Assembly: GCF_026153515.1 (NCBI RefSeq)
Contig: NZ_CP110644.1
Coordinates: 372,001-436,000, forward strand
Source: Pseudomonas sp. KU26590
Lineage (GTDB): Bacteria > Pseudomonadota > Gammaproteobacteria > Pseudomonadales > Pseudomonadaceae
DNA length: 64,000 nucleotides
Reading direction: 5' to 3'
This document shows, one piece after another, positions 27,254 to 43,158 of this stretch (position 1 is its first letter; each line of letters opens with the position of its first letter). The translations under genes were made by a program, and so were the position numbers. The notes under the pieces are model-generated. The model was not told the DNA's origin. It made no database searches and worked only from the letters and a program-made list of their open reading frames with translations.

Positions 27254-28021
27254 CTAGGAAACAGCAGCGCAAATCAAGGTTACGCCGCGGGCCTGAATTT
27301 GTTCGCGCGCCTCTTGAGGCAGGCGGTCATCGGTAATGAGGGTATGGACGCTGCTCCACGGCAGCTCCAGATTGGGAATCTTGCGACCTACCTTATCGGC
27401 CTCGACCATCACGATCACTTCCCTGGCGACTTCGGCCATCACCCGGCTGAGGCCGAGAAGTTCGTTGAAAGTTGTGGTGCCTCGGGTCAGATCAATCCCG
27501 TCGGCGCCGATGAACAGCTGATCGAAATCGTAGGAACGCAGCACTTGTTCAGCCACTTGGCCCTGAAACGACTCTGAATGCGGGTCCCACGTGCCGCCGG
27601 TCATAAGCAACACCGGTTCGTGTTCCAGTTCACCCAGCGCGTTGGCGACATGCAGGGAATTGGTCATCACCACAAGGCCCGGCTGCAGACCCAGCTGCGG
27701 AATCATCGCCGCGGTGGTACTGCCACTGTCGATGATGATGCGTGCGTGTTCCCGGATACGAGCGACGGCAGCGCGGGCGATGGCTTGCTTGAAACTGGAA
27801 ACGGGCTGACCGGGGTCGCCAATCAATTCCTGAGGCATGGGAACGGCGCCGCCGTAACGACGAAGCAGCAACCCGTTGCTTTCAAGCGCCGCCAGATCCT
27901 TGCGGACCGTCACCTCGGAGGTTTCGAAGCGCTTGGCCAACTCATCCACGCTCACTTCACCCTGCTCATTGAGCAAAGCGAGAATGTTATGGCGTCGCTG
28001 AGGCGTATTACGTTTCGACAT
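27254..28021 (-). CDS. DeoR-family transcriptional regulator
   Basis: A 255-aa DeoR/GlpR-type repressor: N-terminal helix-turn-helix (VDELAKRFETSEVTVRKDL) and a C-terminal sugar-phosphate-sensing domain (DSGSTTAAMIP, GADGIDL). The start at 28021 gives the usual length; the frame extends to 28060 but without a binding site. It lies between glmU and glmS, 9 nt before glmS. It probably responds to an amino-sugar phosphate and controls glmS (inference). Confidence 0.88.
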   Translation of the reverse strand: MSKRNTPQRRHNILALLNEQGEVSVDELAKRFETSEVTVRKDLAALESNGLLLRRYGGAVPMPQELIGDPGQPVSSFKQAIARAAVARIREHARIIIDSGSTTAAMIPQLGLQPGLVVMTNSLHVANALGELEHEPVLLMTGGTWDPHSESFQGQVAEQVLRSYDFDQLFIGADGIDLTRGTTTFNELLGLSRVMAEVAREVIVMVEADKVGRKIPNLELPWSSVHTLITDDRLPQEAREQIQARGVTLICAAVS

Positions 28022-28200
28022 ATTGATCTTAAGTTTCGTTTCGAAAGTTAACGAACGCAATGAAAGCTCATCGAAAGATATACGTCAAGGGGGAGATGGA
28101 TATCAGGGAGGATGGTTAAACGATTTTTCGAGGGATTGCTGCTTCGAGACACGGCATCAGCTGCCTGTCTGGCAAGCAGCCGATGTGACCTGTGGATAAC

Positions 28201-29568
28201 TTAGTCTTTCTTGATTTTCACCGGACGCTTCCAGCCTTCGATGTTGCGCTGGCGCGCTCGGGCGACCGCCAGTTGTTCGGCGGGCACATCCTGATTGATG
28301 GTAGAGCCCGCACCAGTGCTAGCGCCCGACGCGATATGCACAGGGGCAACCAGCGAGTTGTTCGAGCCAATGAACACGTCTTCGCCCATCACCGTCTTGT
28401 GCTTGTTCGCGCTATCGTAGTTGCAGGTAATGGTGCCTGCGCCAATGTTGGTGCGCGCGCCAATGACCGCGTCACCCAGGTAGGTCAGATGACCTGCCTT
28501 GGCGCCCTCGCCCAGATGAGCGTTCTTCAATTCGACGAAGTTACCCACATGAGCGCGGGCGTCGAGAACACTGCCCGGGCGCAGACGAGCGAAAGGTCCA
28601 GCATCCGCGCCCTCGCCAACGATCGCACCTTCAAGGTGACTGTTTGCCTTGATGATCGCGCCCTTGCGCAAGGTGCTGTCCTTGATCACGCAGTTCGGCC
28701 CGATCGAGACGTCGTCTTCGATGACGACTCGCCCCTCAAGAATGACGTTTACGTCGATCATGACGTCGCGGCCAACGGTGACGTCGCCACGAACGTCAAA
28801 ACGCGCTGGGTCGCGCAGCGTGACGCCCAACGCCATGAGTCGGCGGGCTTCACGCTGCTGGTAATGGCGCTCGAGCTCGGCAAGTTGTTTACGATCGTTC
28901 GCGCCCTGCACTTCCATCGCATCGTCAGGCTGAGCAGTGGCGACCACAAGGCCGTCGTTGACAGCCATCTCAATAACGTCAGTCAGGTAATACTCACCCT
29001 GTGCATTGTTGTTGGAGAGGCGGCCCAGCCAGTCGGCCAGTCGCTTGCCCGGTACGGCGAGAATCCCGGTGTTCCCTTCCTTGATAGCCTTCTGCGCTTC
29101 AGTTGCATCCTTGTGCTCGACGATGGCGCTGACGCGGTGCTGAGTGTCACGAACGATACGACCATAACCGGTCGGGTTTTCCAGCGTGACCGTCAACAGG
29201 CCCAACTGCTGATCACTTACCAGCGCAAGCAGTCGGTGCAAGGTCTCTACCTGTATAAGCGGAACATCGCCGTAAAGGATGAGCACCGTCTCGGCGGTCA
29301 GCGCTGGCAACGCTTGGGCGACGGCGTGGCCTGTGCCCAATTGTTTGTCTTGAAGCACGAAATTCAGATCATCGCCGGCCAGTTGCTCGCGGACCCGCTC
29401 GGCGCCATGGCCGATAACCACATGAATGCCTTGGGGCGAAAGCTGGCGTGCGCTGTGGATAACATGGCCAAGCATCGAGTTACCGGCCACGGGATGCAAA
29501 ACCTTGGGCAGAGCGGAACGCATGCGAGTGCCCTGGCCTGCAGCGAGAATGACGATATCGAGAGACAT
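28201..29568 (-). CDS. glmU: Bifunctional N-acetylglucosamine-1-phosphate uridyltransferase / glucosamine-1-phosphate acetyltransferase
   Basis: A 455-aa enzyme making UDP-GlcNAc in two steps. The N-terminal pyrophosphorylase motif AAGQGTRM is at residues 8-15 with the uridylyl-binding PKVLHPVAG just after; the C-terminal half is a left-handed beta helix of hexapeptide repeats ending in the acetyltransferase site ([10 protein letters not shown]). Full length. Follows the atp operon after a terminator and precedes the regulator and glmS genes of the same pathway. Confidence 0.98.
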   Translation of the reverse strand: MSLDIVILAAGQGTRMRSALPKVLHPVAGNSMLGHVIHSARQLSPQGIHVVIGHGAERVREQLAGDDLNFVLQDKQLGTGHAVAQALPALTAETVLILYGDVPLIQVETLHRLLALVSDQQLGLLTVTLENPTGYGRIVRDTQHRVSAIVEHKDATEAQKAIKEGNTGILAVPGKRLADWLGRLSNNNAQGEYYLTDVIEMAVNDGLVVATAQPDDAMEVQGANDRKQLAELERHYQQREARRLMALGVTLRDPARFDVRGDVTVGRDVMIDVNVILEGRVVIEDDVSIGPNCVIKDSTLRKGAIIKANSHLEGAIVGEGADAGPFARLRPGSVLDARAHVGNFVELKNAHLGEGAKAGHLTYLGDAVIGARTNIGAGTITCNYDSANKHKTVMGEDVFIGSNNSLVAPVHIASGASTGAGSTINQDVPAEQLAVARARQRNIEGWKRPVKIKKD

Positions 29569-29630
29569 GAAGGGATTCCAGACGAGCAGGCCACATTAGC
29601 CGGGCTGATTATTCAGGGGAGAAAGCCGAA

Positions 29631-29662
29631 AAAAGAAAAAGGGTAGCCGAGGCTACCCTTTT
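29631..29662 (-). terminator. Terminator of the atp operon
   Basis: GGGTAGCC-GA-GGCTACCC (29641-29658) is a perfect stem. On the minus strand it is followed by a long T-rich run after atpC; A/T runs flank both sides, so it could act in both directions. Confidence 0.9.
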
Positions 29663-29689
29663 ACTCAATCGCGCAACGAGCCGTCGGGG

Positions 29690-30115
29690 TTAGCCGCCGA
29701 ACTTCTTGCGAATTTGCTGAACGGTGCGCAGCTGAGCTGCGGCCTCCGCCAGACGTGCAGCAGCAGCTCCGTAATCGAAATCTGCGCCTTTTTCATTAAG
29801 AGCACGCTCGGCAGCCTTGACGGCTTCCTGAGCTGAGGCTTCGTCCAGATCAGCAGCGCGTTGCACGGTATCGGCAAGCACTTTGACCATGTTCGGTTGA
29901 ACCTCAAGGAAACCACCGGAGATGTAAAACACCTCGGCTTCGCCACCCTGCTTGATCAGGCGGATCGGACCTGGCTTCAGATCAGTGATCAACGGTGCGT
30001 GACCTGGAGCAATACCGATATCACCCAGGTTACCGTGTGCAATCACCATCTCGACCAGACCGGAGAAAATCTCTCCTTCCGCGCTGACGATATCGCAATG
30101 GACTGTCATAGCCAT
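29690..30115 (-). CDS. atpC: F1 ATP synthase epsilon subunit
   Basis: A 141-aa subunit of the central stalk. The N-terminal beta sandwich ([31 protein letters not shown]) and a two-helix C-terminal domain rich in Ala and Glu are both visible. It is the last gene of the atp operon, before a strong terminator. Its C-terminal domain usually inhibits ATP hydrolysis. Confidence 0.97.
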   Translation of the reverse strand: MAMTVHCDIVSAEGEIFSGLVEMVIAHGNLGDIGIAPGHAPLITDLKPGPIRLIKQGGEAEVFYISGGFLEVQPNMVKVLADTVQRAADLDEASAQEAVKAAERALNEKGADFDYGAAAARLAEAAAQLRTVQQIRKKFGG

Positions 30116-30159
30116 TTGCCTGCCTCAACCTGATTAGCGCCCGTTGCCGGGCGCCTGGA

Positions 30160-32425
<2,266 letters not shown>

Positions 32426-32475
32426 GTAACACCTATCAGGTTAGCAAGCGGGAGCCTCGCGGCTCCCGCTGCGGC

Positions 32476-34020
<1,545 letters not shown>

Positions 34021-34041
34021 TGCTCTGCTGCCCCTTCAAAC

Positions 34042-34578
34042 TCAAGATTTCAATGCTTCGGCTAGTTGCGCGAGTTTGCCGCGAACTGAGCCATCGATAA
34101 CCAGGTCGCCAGCGCGGATAACGACACCACCGATCAGGGTGGCATCCTCCGCAGCGTGCAGGCGCACTTCCCGGCCGAGCCGTGCACTGAGAACCTTGGC
34201 GAGTTTGTCTTGCTGTTCTTGGTTCAATGCAAAAGCACTGGTCACATCCACATCTACCGACTTTTCCTGCTCGGCCTTGTACAGGTCGAACAGCTCGGAG
34301 ATCTCCGGCAAAAGCGGGAGGCGGTCGTTTTCTGCAACGACCTGGATGAAATTCTGTGCCTTGGCATCGAACTTGTCGCCGCACACTTCAATAAAAGTGG
34401 CGGCCTTGTCTGCGCTCGTCAGTCGCGGGGCCTTGAGCATGCGCTGCATCGTGTCGTCTTGCGACACTGCAGCAGCCAGGCCGAGCATGGCTGACCAATT
34501 GGCCAGTTGCTGGTGCGCCTGTGCATGCTCGAAGGCTGCCTTAGCGTAAGGTCGGGCCAACGTGGTCAGTTCTGCCAT
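34042..34578 (-). CDS. atpH: ATP synthase delta subunit
   Basis: A 178-aa peripheral-stalk subunit that links F1 to the b subunits. The N-terminal helical domain ([13 protein letters not shown]) and the C-terminal signature ([22 protein letters not shown]) match the OSCP/delta family. Lies between atpF and atpA. Confidence 0.97.
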   Translation of the reverse strand: MAELTTLARPYAKAAFEHAQAHQQLANWSAMLGLAAAVSQDDTMQRMLKAPRLTSADKAATFIEVCGDKFDAKAQNFIQVVAENDRLPLLPEISELFDLYKAEQEKSVDVDVTSAFALNQEQQDKLAKVLSARLGREVRLHAAEDATLIGGVVIRAGDLVIDGSVRGKLAQLAEALKS

Positions 34579-34590
34579 GATCGCCCTCGC

Positions 34591-35061
34591 TTAAATTTCA
34601 GCAGCCAGTTTGTTTACCAGCTCCGCGTGCGCGTTTTGATCGATTGTGGCACCCAGGATCTTCTCTGCGCCGTTGACTGCCAGGCTGCCCAATTGGGCGC
34701 GCAGCGCGTCTTTGACGCCGTTCAGTTCCTGTTCGATCTCGGCCTGAGCCTGAGCCTTGATGCGGTCAGCTTCAACGCGAGCCTGTTCACGGGCTTCGTC
34801 GACAATCTGGGTACCGCGTTTCTTGGCTTGCTCAATGATCTCAGCTGCCTGAGCCTTAGCTTCGCGCAGTTGCTGACCCACTTTATCTTGGGCCAGCTCC
34901 AGGTCGCGAGCTGCTCGTGTAGCAGCGTCCAGTCCATCCGCAATCTTCTTCTGACGTTCGTGCAAAGCCGCGATGACCGGAGGCCACACGAACTTCATGC
35001 AGAACAGCACAAAAATGAAGAACGCAACGGACTGGCCAATCAGGGTTGCATTAATGTTCAC
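34591..35061 (-). CDS. atpF: ATP synthase F0 subunit b
   Basis: A 156-aa stator subunit with one N-terminal membrane helix (about 5-26, [19 protein letters not shown]) followed by a long charged helix that dimerises as a coiled coil. Standard length and operon position between atpE and atpH. Confidence 0.97.
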   Translation of the reverse strand: MNINATLIGQSVAFFIFVLFCMKFVWPPVIAALHERQKKIADGLDAATRAARDLELAQDKVGQQLREAKAQAAEIIEQAKKRGTQIVDEAREQARVEADRIKAQAQAEIEQELNGVKDALRAQLGSLAVNGAEKILGATIDQNAHAELVNKLAAEI

Positions 35062-35118
35062 GCCAACACCTCGCTCGTTCGTTGTCCATCACACCAATCA
35101 ACTCGAAAATTCGAGTGA

Positions 35119-35391
<273 letters not shown>

Positions 35392-35456
35392 TTACGTCGT
35401 ATTGGTTAGGTTTTCTTAGATTAAAGCGGTAAAGCAAAATCGTTTCTTACATCAAG

Positions 35457-35488
35457 CCCTCGCGGGCACCCCCTCACCGAAGCGAGGG
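35457..35488 (-). other. Intercistronic stem between atpB and atpE
   Basis: Arms CCCTCGC (35457-35463) and GCGAGGG (35482-35488) could form a hairpin in the transcript. It lacks a T-run, so it is not a classic terminator; it may affect mRNA processing or the high translation of atpE (inference). Confidence 0.35.
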
Positions 35489-35513
35489 GATCATCAGACT
35501 CGCCAGGCGGGTC

Positions 35514-36807
<1,294 letters not shown>

Positions 36808-36953
36808 CACATGGGCTCCTCGTGAGCCGGCCGCCAAAATCAATAACTTGGCATAAATTGTGCCGACAAAATGCGCGCAGAGTATAGGGGCGGTTCAGCC
36901 CCTATTCAACTGCCAGGTAGTGATTTCCGACTACGCGCTACGCATGATTTGTT

Positions 36954-37826
36954 TCAGCGAATGTGAGCGAGGACTCCCTGTAGCTCATCCAGCGAATTAT
37001 AACGGATGACCAACTGACCTTTGCCCTTCTGTCCATGGCGGATTTGCACCGCGGAGCCCAGCCGCTCGGCCAGGCGCTGCTCCAGACGTGTGATATCAGG
37101 GTCGGCCTTCACAGGCTCCGCAGCCTCCTGTTTGCCGCTCAGCCACTGGCGAACCAGTGCTTCAGTCTGACGCACGGTCAAACCGCGTGCGACAACATGT
37201 CGCGCCCCTTCAACCTGCTGATCTTCTGGCAATCCCAGCAGCGCACGGGCGTGGCCCATCTCCAGATCACCATGGGAGAGCATGGTCTTGATCACTTCCG
37301 GCAATGCGATCAGTCGCAGCAAATTGGCGACGCTGACGCGCGACTTGCCCACCGCTTCGGCCACTTGTTGCTGGGTCAGCTGAAATTCCTGCTGCAGACG
37401 CTGCAGGGCAATCGCTTCCTCGATCGGATTCAGGTCTTCGCGCTGGATGTTCTCGATCAACGCCATGGCGATGGCCGCTTCATCCGGCACATCACGGACC
37501 ATTGCAGGAATCGTGTCGACCCCTGCCTGCTGGCTCGCGCGCCAGCGGCGTTCACCGGCAATGATCTCGAAGCGGTTATCGGCAATCGGCCGGACCACGA
37601 TCGGCTGCATCACCCCTTGCGCCTTGATCGAGTTCGCCAGTTCTTCCAGTGCCTGGGGATCCATATCACGACGCGGCTGATATTTGCCCCGTTGGATAAG
37701 GTCCAGCGGAATGTGCTGAAGCTCGCGCTCACTGGCCTTAACCGCCTGTTCTTCCAGTGCGGTGACGGTGGGGCTGCTCAGCAGTGCATCCAGCCCACGT
37801 CCGAGTCCACGTTTCTTGACGGCCAT
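36954..37826 (-). CDS. parB: Chromosome partitioning protein ParB
   Basis: A 290-aa CTP-dependent DNA clamp that loads at parS. The CTP-binding motif GERRWRASQQAG and the KorB-type helix-turn-helix (TQQQVAEAVGKSRVSVANLL) are clear; C-terminal dimerisation domain present. Starts 9 nt after parA. Two parS-like sites in this window (49325-49340, 49955-49970) are its predicted targets. Confidence 0.98.
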   Translation of the reverse strand: MAVKKRGLGRGLDALLSSPTVTALEEQAVKASERELQHIPLDLIQRGKYQPRRDMDPQALEELANSIKAQGVMQPIVVRPIADNRFEIIAGERRWRASQQAGVDTIPAMVRDVPDEAAIAMALIENIQREDLNPIEEAIALQRLQQEFQLTQQQVAEAVGKSRVSVANLLRLIALPEVIKTMLSHGDLEMGHARALLGLPEDQQVEGARHVVARGLTVRQTEALVRQWLSGKQEAAEPVKADPDITRLEQRLAERLGSAVQIRHGQKGKGQLVIRYNSLDELQGVLAHIR

Positions 37827-37835
37827 GGAGTTTCC

Positions 37836-38630
37836 TTAAGTGGGCTGAGCCGCGGTGCGACTGCCGCGACGTTGGCGACGGACCATCTCGCCCGCAAGCG
37901 CCAGGTAAGCCAGCGCGCCGCGAGAAGTCTTGTCGTACGCCAATGCCGGCATACCGAAGCTAGGCGCCTCGGCCAGACGAATATTGCGCGGAATAACGGT
38001 GTCGTACAGCTGCTCGCCGAAGTGCTCTTTGAGCTGAGCCGAAACATCGTTGATCAAGCTGAGCCGCGGGTCGTACATGGTCCGCAGCAAACCCTCGATC
38101 TTGAGTTGGGGATTGAGCAACTCACCGATGCGCTTGATGTTATCCACAAGGTCACTCAGACCTTCGAGCGCAAAGTACTCGCACTGCATGGGGATGATGA
38201 CGCCATCGGCCGCGACCAGCGCGTTGAGCGTCAGCATCGAGAGCGATGGAGGGCAGTCGATGAGAATGTAATCGTAATTTTCGCGGATGGGCGCCAGCGC
38301 TGAACGCAGACGCGATTCCTTCATCTGCATTTCCAGCAGAACCACCTCGGCAGCCGTCAGATCGCGGTTTGCCGGGAGTAACTGATATCCGCCGTGTTCG
38401 GAATAGTGCATGGCCTGAGTCAGGTCGCACTCGCCAATCAGCAAATCGTAGACCGAATGCTCAAGCGCGTGCTTATCCACACCACTGCCCATGGTGGCAT
38501 TGCCTTGCGGATCGAGATCGATCAACAGCACCCGACGCTTGGTAGCCACCAGCGAAGCAGCGAGGTTGATGCAGGTTGTGGTTTTACCCACACCCCCTTT
38601 TTGGTTCGCTATCGCGAATACCTTAGCCAT
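37836..38630 (-). CDS. parA: Chromosome partitioning ATPase ParA (Soj)
   Basis: A 264-aa deviant-Walker ATPase: KGGVGKTT (residues 11-18) with the signature lysine, and the DPQGNATMG and DCPPSLSMLT motifs. It works with ParB to segregate the origin region. Follows rsmG. The coding sequence contains two DnaA boxes (38140-38148, 38473-38481). Confidence 0.98.
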   Translation of the reverse strand: MAKVFAIANQKGGVGKTTTCINLAASLVATKRRVLLIDLDPQGNATMGSGVDKHALEHSVYDLLIGECDLTQAMHYSEHGGYQLLPANRDLTAAEVVLLEMQMKESRLRSALAPIRENYDYILIDCPPSLSMLTLNALVAADGVIIPMQCEYFALEGLSDLVDNIKRIGELLNPQLKIEGLLRTMYDPRLSLINDVSAQLKEHFGEQLYDTVIPRNIRLAEAPSFGMPALAYDKTSRGALAYLALAGEMVRRQRRGSRTAAQPT

Positions 38631-38648
38631 TCTTGCGTGTGTTCCCTG

Positions 38649-39293
38649 TCATGCCGTGCGGCGCAGTATCAGCAGATGCCGTTGACCTTGGCAACCGGGT
38701 ACGGCCAAGGCTTGCGCGCTTTCCAGATGAAAATCTGCGGGCAATGCTACCAGTTCATCCACTGGATGCAGACCCTTCATTGCCAACCAGCGCGTTTCAC
38801 CGTCGCCCATGTGCCGAGTCCACTGGGTAAAGTCTTCCAGACTGCTGAAGGCGCGGGAGATGATGCCGTTGAACGGCAGCACGGGCTGGAATGCTTCAGC
38901 ACGGCTGTGGATAACTTGCAGGTTGGCGAGCGCTAGCTCGAGTTTGACCTGCGTCAGAAACCGGGTCTTCTTGCCGTTGCTGTCGAGCACCGTGACGTTC
39001 ATGTCCGGAAACAGGATGGCCAGCGGGATGCCAGGCATCCCGCCGCCGCTGCCGACATCCAGCTGACGCTCACCTTCGATGAAACGCACCACGCTCAAGC
39101 TGTCCAGCAGATGCCGAGACACCATCTCATCCGGGTCACGAACAGCAGTCAGGTTGTAGGCCTTGTTCCACTTGATCAGCAAGGCCAGATACGCCAGCAA
39201 CTGGCTGTGTTGGCTCTCGCTCAACTCGACGCCGAGCTCGCGCGCGCCAAGGGTCAGTTCTTCTGCATGCTGCGGGGTAACCATCGAACTCAA
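38649..39293 (-). CDS. rsmG: 16S rRNA (guanine-527-N7) methyltransferase
   Basis: A 214-aa SAM-dependent methyltransferase; motif I appears as [16 protein letters not shown]. The start is probably TTG (39293), overlapping the mnmG stop by 4 nt (TTGA) and giving the Pseudomonas N-terminus [16 protein letters not shown] 39284 would remove three residues. Loss of RsmG gives low-level streptomycin resistance in other bacteria. Confidence 0.96.
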   Translation of the reverse strand: MSSMVTPQHAEELTLGARELGVELSESQHSQLLAYLALLIKWNKAYNLTAVRDPDEMVSRHLLDSLSVVRFIEGERQLDVGSGGGMPGIPLAILFPDMNVTVLDSNGKKTRFLTQVKLELALANLQVIHSRAEAFQPVLPFNGIISRAFSSLEDFTQWTRHMGDGETRWLAMKGLHPVDELVALPADFHLESAQALAVPGCQGQRHLLILRRTA

Positions 39294-41191
39294 GCGCTTT
39301 GCTCCAACTGACGGCCCGCGCCGCGTTTTTTCAAATGAATCATCAACAGAGAAATCGCCGCTGGTGTGACGCCGGGAATCCGCGAAGCCTGGCCTAGCGT
39401 TTCCGGACGAGTTATCCCCAGCTTGCTCTGGATTTCTTTCGACAGACCAGGAATCCCGGTGTAGTCGATGTCAGAAGGGAGTCGTGTATTTTCGCTGGCA
39501 CGCAGACGAGCGATTTCATCTTGCTGACGGTCGATGTAACCGGCGTATTTGGTCTTGATTTCGACTTGCTCAGCGACCTGCGGGTCAGGCGAGCCGTTAC
39601 CGGTCAGCGCAACCAGACTGGCGTAGTCCACTTCCGGACGGCTCAGCAGGTTCAGCAAATTATATTCGTGGGTCAACGGGGTGCCGAAGTGCGCCGAGAC
39701 CGCATCGCCCTGCTCGGTACCCGGACGAATCCAGGTGGACTTCAGGCGCTGTTCTTCCAGCTCGATGCCTTCACGCTTGGCACAGAACGCCGCCCAGCGG
39801 GCGTCGTCGACCAACCCGAGCGCCCGACCCTGTTCGGTCAAACGCAAGTCCGCGTTGTCTTCGCGCAAAATCAGACGGTACTCGGCGCGGGAGGTGAACA
39901 TCCGGTACGGCTCTTGGGTGCCCAGTGTAATCAGGTCATCCACCAGCACGCCGATGTAAGCCTCATCGCGACGCGGACACCAGCTGTCCTTGCCTTGAGC
40001 CCTAAGGGCTGCGTTTGCTCCGGCGAGCAAACCCTGGGCGCCGGCCTCTTCGTAACCGGTCGTGCCGTTGATCTGCCCTGCAAAAAACAACCCACCGATG
40101 ACCTTGGTTTCCAGGCTGTACTTCAGGTCGCGCGGATCGAAGTAGTCGTACTCGATGGCATAGCCAGGCCGCACGATGTGAGCATTTTCCATCCCGCGAA
40201 TAGACCGAACGATCTGCAGTTGTACGTCGAACGGCAGGGAGGTCGATATACCGTTTGGATAAAGCTCATGGGTCGTCAAACCTTCCGGTTCGATAAACAC
40301 CTGATGGCTTTCCTTGTCGGCAAAACGATGGATCTTGTCTTCGATCGACGGGCAATACCGCGGGCCGACCCCTTCGATCTCCCCGGCAGCAGAATACATC
40401 GGCGACCGATCCAGATTCGCAGCGATGATTTCGTGGGTTCGAGCGTTGGTGTGGGTAATCCAGCAGCTGACCTGGCTCGGGTGCTGAGCCTTGGAGCCCA
40501 TGAACGACATCACGGGGATCGGCGTATCACCTGGCTGTTCGGTCATCACCGAGAAATCCACAGATCGGCCATCGATGCGCGGAGGTGTGCCCGTTTTCAG
40601 GCGACCCACTCTCAGCGGCAGCTCCCGAAGCCTGCGCGCAAGCGCAATGGACGGCGGATCACCGGCGCGGCCGCCGGAATAGTTCTGCAGACCGATGTGG
40701 ATAAGTCCGCCCAGAAAGGTACCTGTGGTGAGAACCACGGAGTCGGCCAGAAAACGCAGGCCCATTTGCGTCACTACGCCGCGCACCTGGTCCTGCTCGA
40801 CGATCAGGTCGTCGCATGCCTGCTGGAATATCCACAGGTTAGGCTGGTTTTCGATGATTTCTCTGACCGCTGCCTTGTACAGCACGCGGTCCGCCTGGGC
40901 ACGCGTCGCCCTTACAGCCGGGCCCTTGCGGCTGTTAAGCACACGAAACTGGATACCACTTTTGTCAGTGGCCGTTGCCATCGCACCACCAAGTGCATCG
41001 ATCTCTTTGACCAGATGACTTTTACCGATGCCACCAATGGCCGGGTTGCAACTCATTTGGCCGAGGGTTTCCACGTTGTGCGTAAGCAGCAGGGTGGTAG
41101 CACCCATACGTGCGGACGCCAGTGCTGCCTCGGTACCGGCGTGACCGCCGCCGATGACGATCACTTGAAAACGGGAAGGGAAATCCACCAC
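39290..41191 (-). CDS. mnmG: tRNA uridine-5-carboxymethylaminomethyl modification enzyme MnmG
   Basis: A 633-aa FAD protein that acts with MnmE on the wobble uridine of several tRNAs. The FAD motif [17 protein letters not shown] is at the N-terminus, with the GidA signatures [12 protein letters not shown] and [15 protein letters not shown]. Standard length. Its upstream region contains a second, oriC-like set of DnaA boxes. Confidence 0.98.
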   Translation of the reverse strand: MVDFPSRFQVIVIGGGHAGTEAALASARMGATTLLLTHNVETLGQMSCNPAIGGIGKSHLVKEIDALGGAMATATDKSGIQFRVLNSRKGPAVRATRAQADRVLYKAAVREIIENQPNLWIFQQACDDLIVEQDQVRGVVTQMGLRFLADSVVLTTGTFLGGLIHIGLQNYSGGRAGDPPSIALARRLRELPLRVGRLKTGTPPRIDGRSVDFSVMTEQPGDTPIPVMSFMGSKAQHPSQVSCWITHTNARTHEIIAANLDRSPMYSAAGEIEGVGPRYCPSIEDKIHRFADKESHQVFIEPEGLTTHELYPNGISTSLPFDVQLQIVRSIRGMENAHIVRPGYAIEYDYFDPRDLKYSLETKVIGGLFFAGQINGTTGYEEAGAQGLLAGANAALRAQGKDSWCPRRDEAYIGVLVDDLITLGTQEPYRMFTSRAEYRLILREDNADLRLTEQGRALGLVDDARWAAFCAKREGIELEEQRLKSTWIRPGTEQGDAVSAHFGTPLTHEYNLLNLLSRPEVDYASLVALTGNGSPDPQVAEQVEIKTKYAGYIDRQQDEIARLRASENTRLPSDIDYTGIPGLSKEIQSKLGITRPETLGQASRIPGVTPAAISLLMIHLKKRGAGRQLEQSA

Positions 41192-41709
41192 GCACCTCGT
41201 GCCTGTTGATTGGGGGGAATAGGAATGGCGGCAAGTATAGGGACTTACCCCCCTTAAGAAACCCGTTGCGCAAAATCTAACCAGCTGTGGATGAATACCG
41301 GTTATAGAAATTAAAAGAGAAGAAATTTATAAGATCTTTGTTTTTATGTTTATATTTACTGACCCACATTTCTGTGGATAAAACCCTGATGCCCTTACAG
41401 GACGTAGTGTACAGAGAATCAAAAGCCTGTGCCTATGTGGCCGAGAGGCCCTTGGATAACCTGTCTAAGCCTGTGGATTAAAGTGGAACTTGTCCACAGG
41501 CGGAATTATCCTCAGGTCAGACGCCTGTTTATCAACCGAGCTTAGTCGTGGTTATGCACAGAGCTTATTCGAGAAATCAGGCGCTGAACGGTCAAATGCG
41601 AGGCGCAGTTATCCCGCCGAGCATTGATCGGGAGTCAAGAAAAGTCAGAAGAGTGAATCGAGATGGGGCAGATCCGCAGAGATTGATCTGCCTGGGGATA
41701 GAAACGAGG
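41192..41709. other. oriC-like paralogous region with DnaA boxes and AT-rich segment
   Basis: No gene. An AT-rich stretch (about 41303-41360) is followed by DnaA boxes TTATCCACA at 41373-41381 (-) and TTATGCACA at 41552-41560 (+), with near-matches at 41286, 41472, 41490 and 41506. Landmarks in 41303-41560 recur in oriC (45806-46063) at a 4503-bp offset. E. coli oriC also lies next to mnmG. Whether it fires, titrates DnaA or is a relic is unknown. Confidence 0.65.
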
Positions 41710-43080
41710 TTATTTGCCGATGCAAAAGCTGGAGAAAATTCGGCCCAACAAATCGTCCGAGCTGAATGCGCCAGTGATTTCGCCCAAGGACTGCTGCGCT
41801 TGGCGCAGGTCTTCGGCAAGCAGCTCTCCGGCGCCGGCTAAAGTCAGCTGCGAGCGTCCGTGCTCGAGAGAAGCGCTTGCCTTGTGCAACGCCTCAAGAT
41901 GGCGACGTCGTGCGCTGAAGCTTCCTTCAGCTGTTTGCTGATACCCCATACACGCCTTCAAATGCTCGCGCAGAAGCTCTACGCCCTCACCGCCGGTCTT
42001 GGCGCTGAGGCTGATGGTCACGTGGCCATCGACGCTGGTCAACAGCTCCACCGGCTCATCACTCAAGTCCACCTTGTTACGAATCAGCGTGACATGGGCC
42101 GGATCAGGTCGTTGATCGAGGAACTCTGGCCATAATGCGAAGGGATCACCCGCCTCGGGCGCTGTTGCATCCACCACCAGCAAAATCCGGTCGGCCTGGC
42201 CTATCGCCTGAAGCGCGCGTTGAACGCCTATTTTTTCTACCTGATCGTCGGTGTCGCGCAGACCTGCGGTGTCCACTACGTGGAGAGGCATGCCATCAAT
42301 GTGGATATGTTCGCGCAGGACATCCCGGGTTGTACCGGCAATCTCGGTCACGATCGCTGCGTCTTTGCCCGCGAGTGCGTTCAAGAGGCTGGATTTGCCG
42401 GCGTTGGGCCTGCCTGCAATCACTACATTCATGCCGTCCCTGAGCAAGGCGCCCTGATTGGCTTCGTGAAGCACTGTGGATAACTGGGCGCGAACGTTAT
42501 CCAGCATGGTCAGGACGTGGCCATCCGCGAGAAAGTCGATTTCCTCCTCCGGAAAGTCGATTGCCGCTTCCACATAAATGCGCAGGCTGATCAGTTTATC
42601 CGTGAGCTCATGCACTCGCTGGGAAAATGCGCCCTGCAGCGACTTCAAGGCGTTGCGCGCGGCCTGGGCAGAACTCGCCTCAATGAGGTCCGCAATTGCC
42701 TCCGCTTGAGCGAGATCCAGCTTGTCGTTGAGAAACGCGCGTTCGCTGAATTCACCCGGCCGTGCCAGCCGGCATCCCAACTGCACGCAACGTTGCAGCA
42801 ACATGTCCAGAACCACAGGCCCACCATGCCCTTGAAGCTCTAGCACATCTTCCCCCGTGAACGAATGAGGGCCGGAAAAGTAGAGACCGATGCCTTCGTC
42901 GATTACTGCACCGTTCTCTTCTTTAAAAGCGCCGTAATGTGCATAACGAGGTTGAGGCAGTTTGCCGAGAATCGCCTCGGCGCACTTGCCAGCTTGAGGG
43001 CCGGAGATACGGACGATGCCAACACCTCCTCGTCCGGGAGCCGTTGCAATAGCCGCAATGGTTTCAAAAAGAACGTTCAT
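41710..43080 (-). CDS. mnmE: tRNA modification GTPase MnmE
   Basis: A 456-aa GTPase partner of MnmG. G-domain motifs [17 protein letters not shown] and NKVD are present, and the C-terminal CIGK is the family hallmark. The start at 43080 ([18 protein letters not shown]) matches the family; the frame extends to 43122 without support. It lies after the yidC terminator. Confidence 0.98.
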   Translation of the reverse strand: MNVLFETIAAIATAPGRGGVGIVRISGPQAGKCAEAILGKLPQPRYAHYGAFKEENGAVIDEGIGLYFSGPHSFTGEDVLELQGHGGPVVLDMLLQRCVQLGCRLARPGEFSERAFLNDKLDLAQAEAIADLIEASSAQAARNALKSLQGAFSQRVHELTDKLISLRIYVEAAIDFPEEEIDFLADGHVLTMLDNVRAQLSTVLHEANQGALLRDGMNVVIAGRPNAGKSSLLNALAGKDAAIVTEIAGTTRDVLREHIHIDGMPLHVVDTAGLRDTDDQVEKIGVQRALQAIGQADRILLVVDATAPEAGDPFALWPEFLDQRPDPAHVTLIRNKVDLSDEPVELLTSVDGHVTISLSAKTGGEGVELLREHLKACMGYQQTAEGSFSARRRHLEALHKASASLEHGRSQLTLAGAGELLAEDLRQAQQSLGEITGAFSSDDLLGRIFSSFCIGK

Positions 43081-43110
43081 GGGCCGACTCCAGGGCAACT
43101 GACGGATAGC

Positions 43111-43134
43111 AAAACGCCCCACGAGGGGGCGTTT
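43111..43134 (-). terminator. Terminator between yidC and mnmE
   Basis: AAAACGCCCC-ACGAG-GGGGCGTTTT forms a strong stem with flanking A and T tracts. It follows the yidC stop on the minus strand and overlaps the mnmE leader. Confidence 0.85.
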
Positions 43135-43158
43135 TGAATAACTTGTTAACAGGGTAGA

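Noticed and set aside
39521..41209. 562-codon open frame opposite mnmG
   Set aside because: Antisense shadow of a well-supported gene; His/Arg-rich composition.
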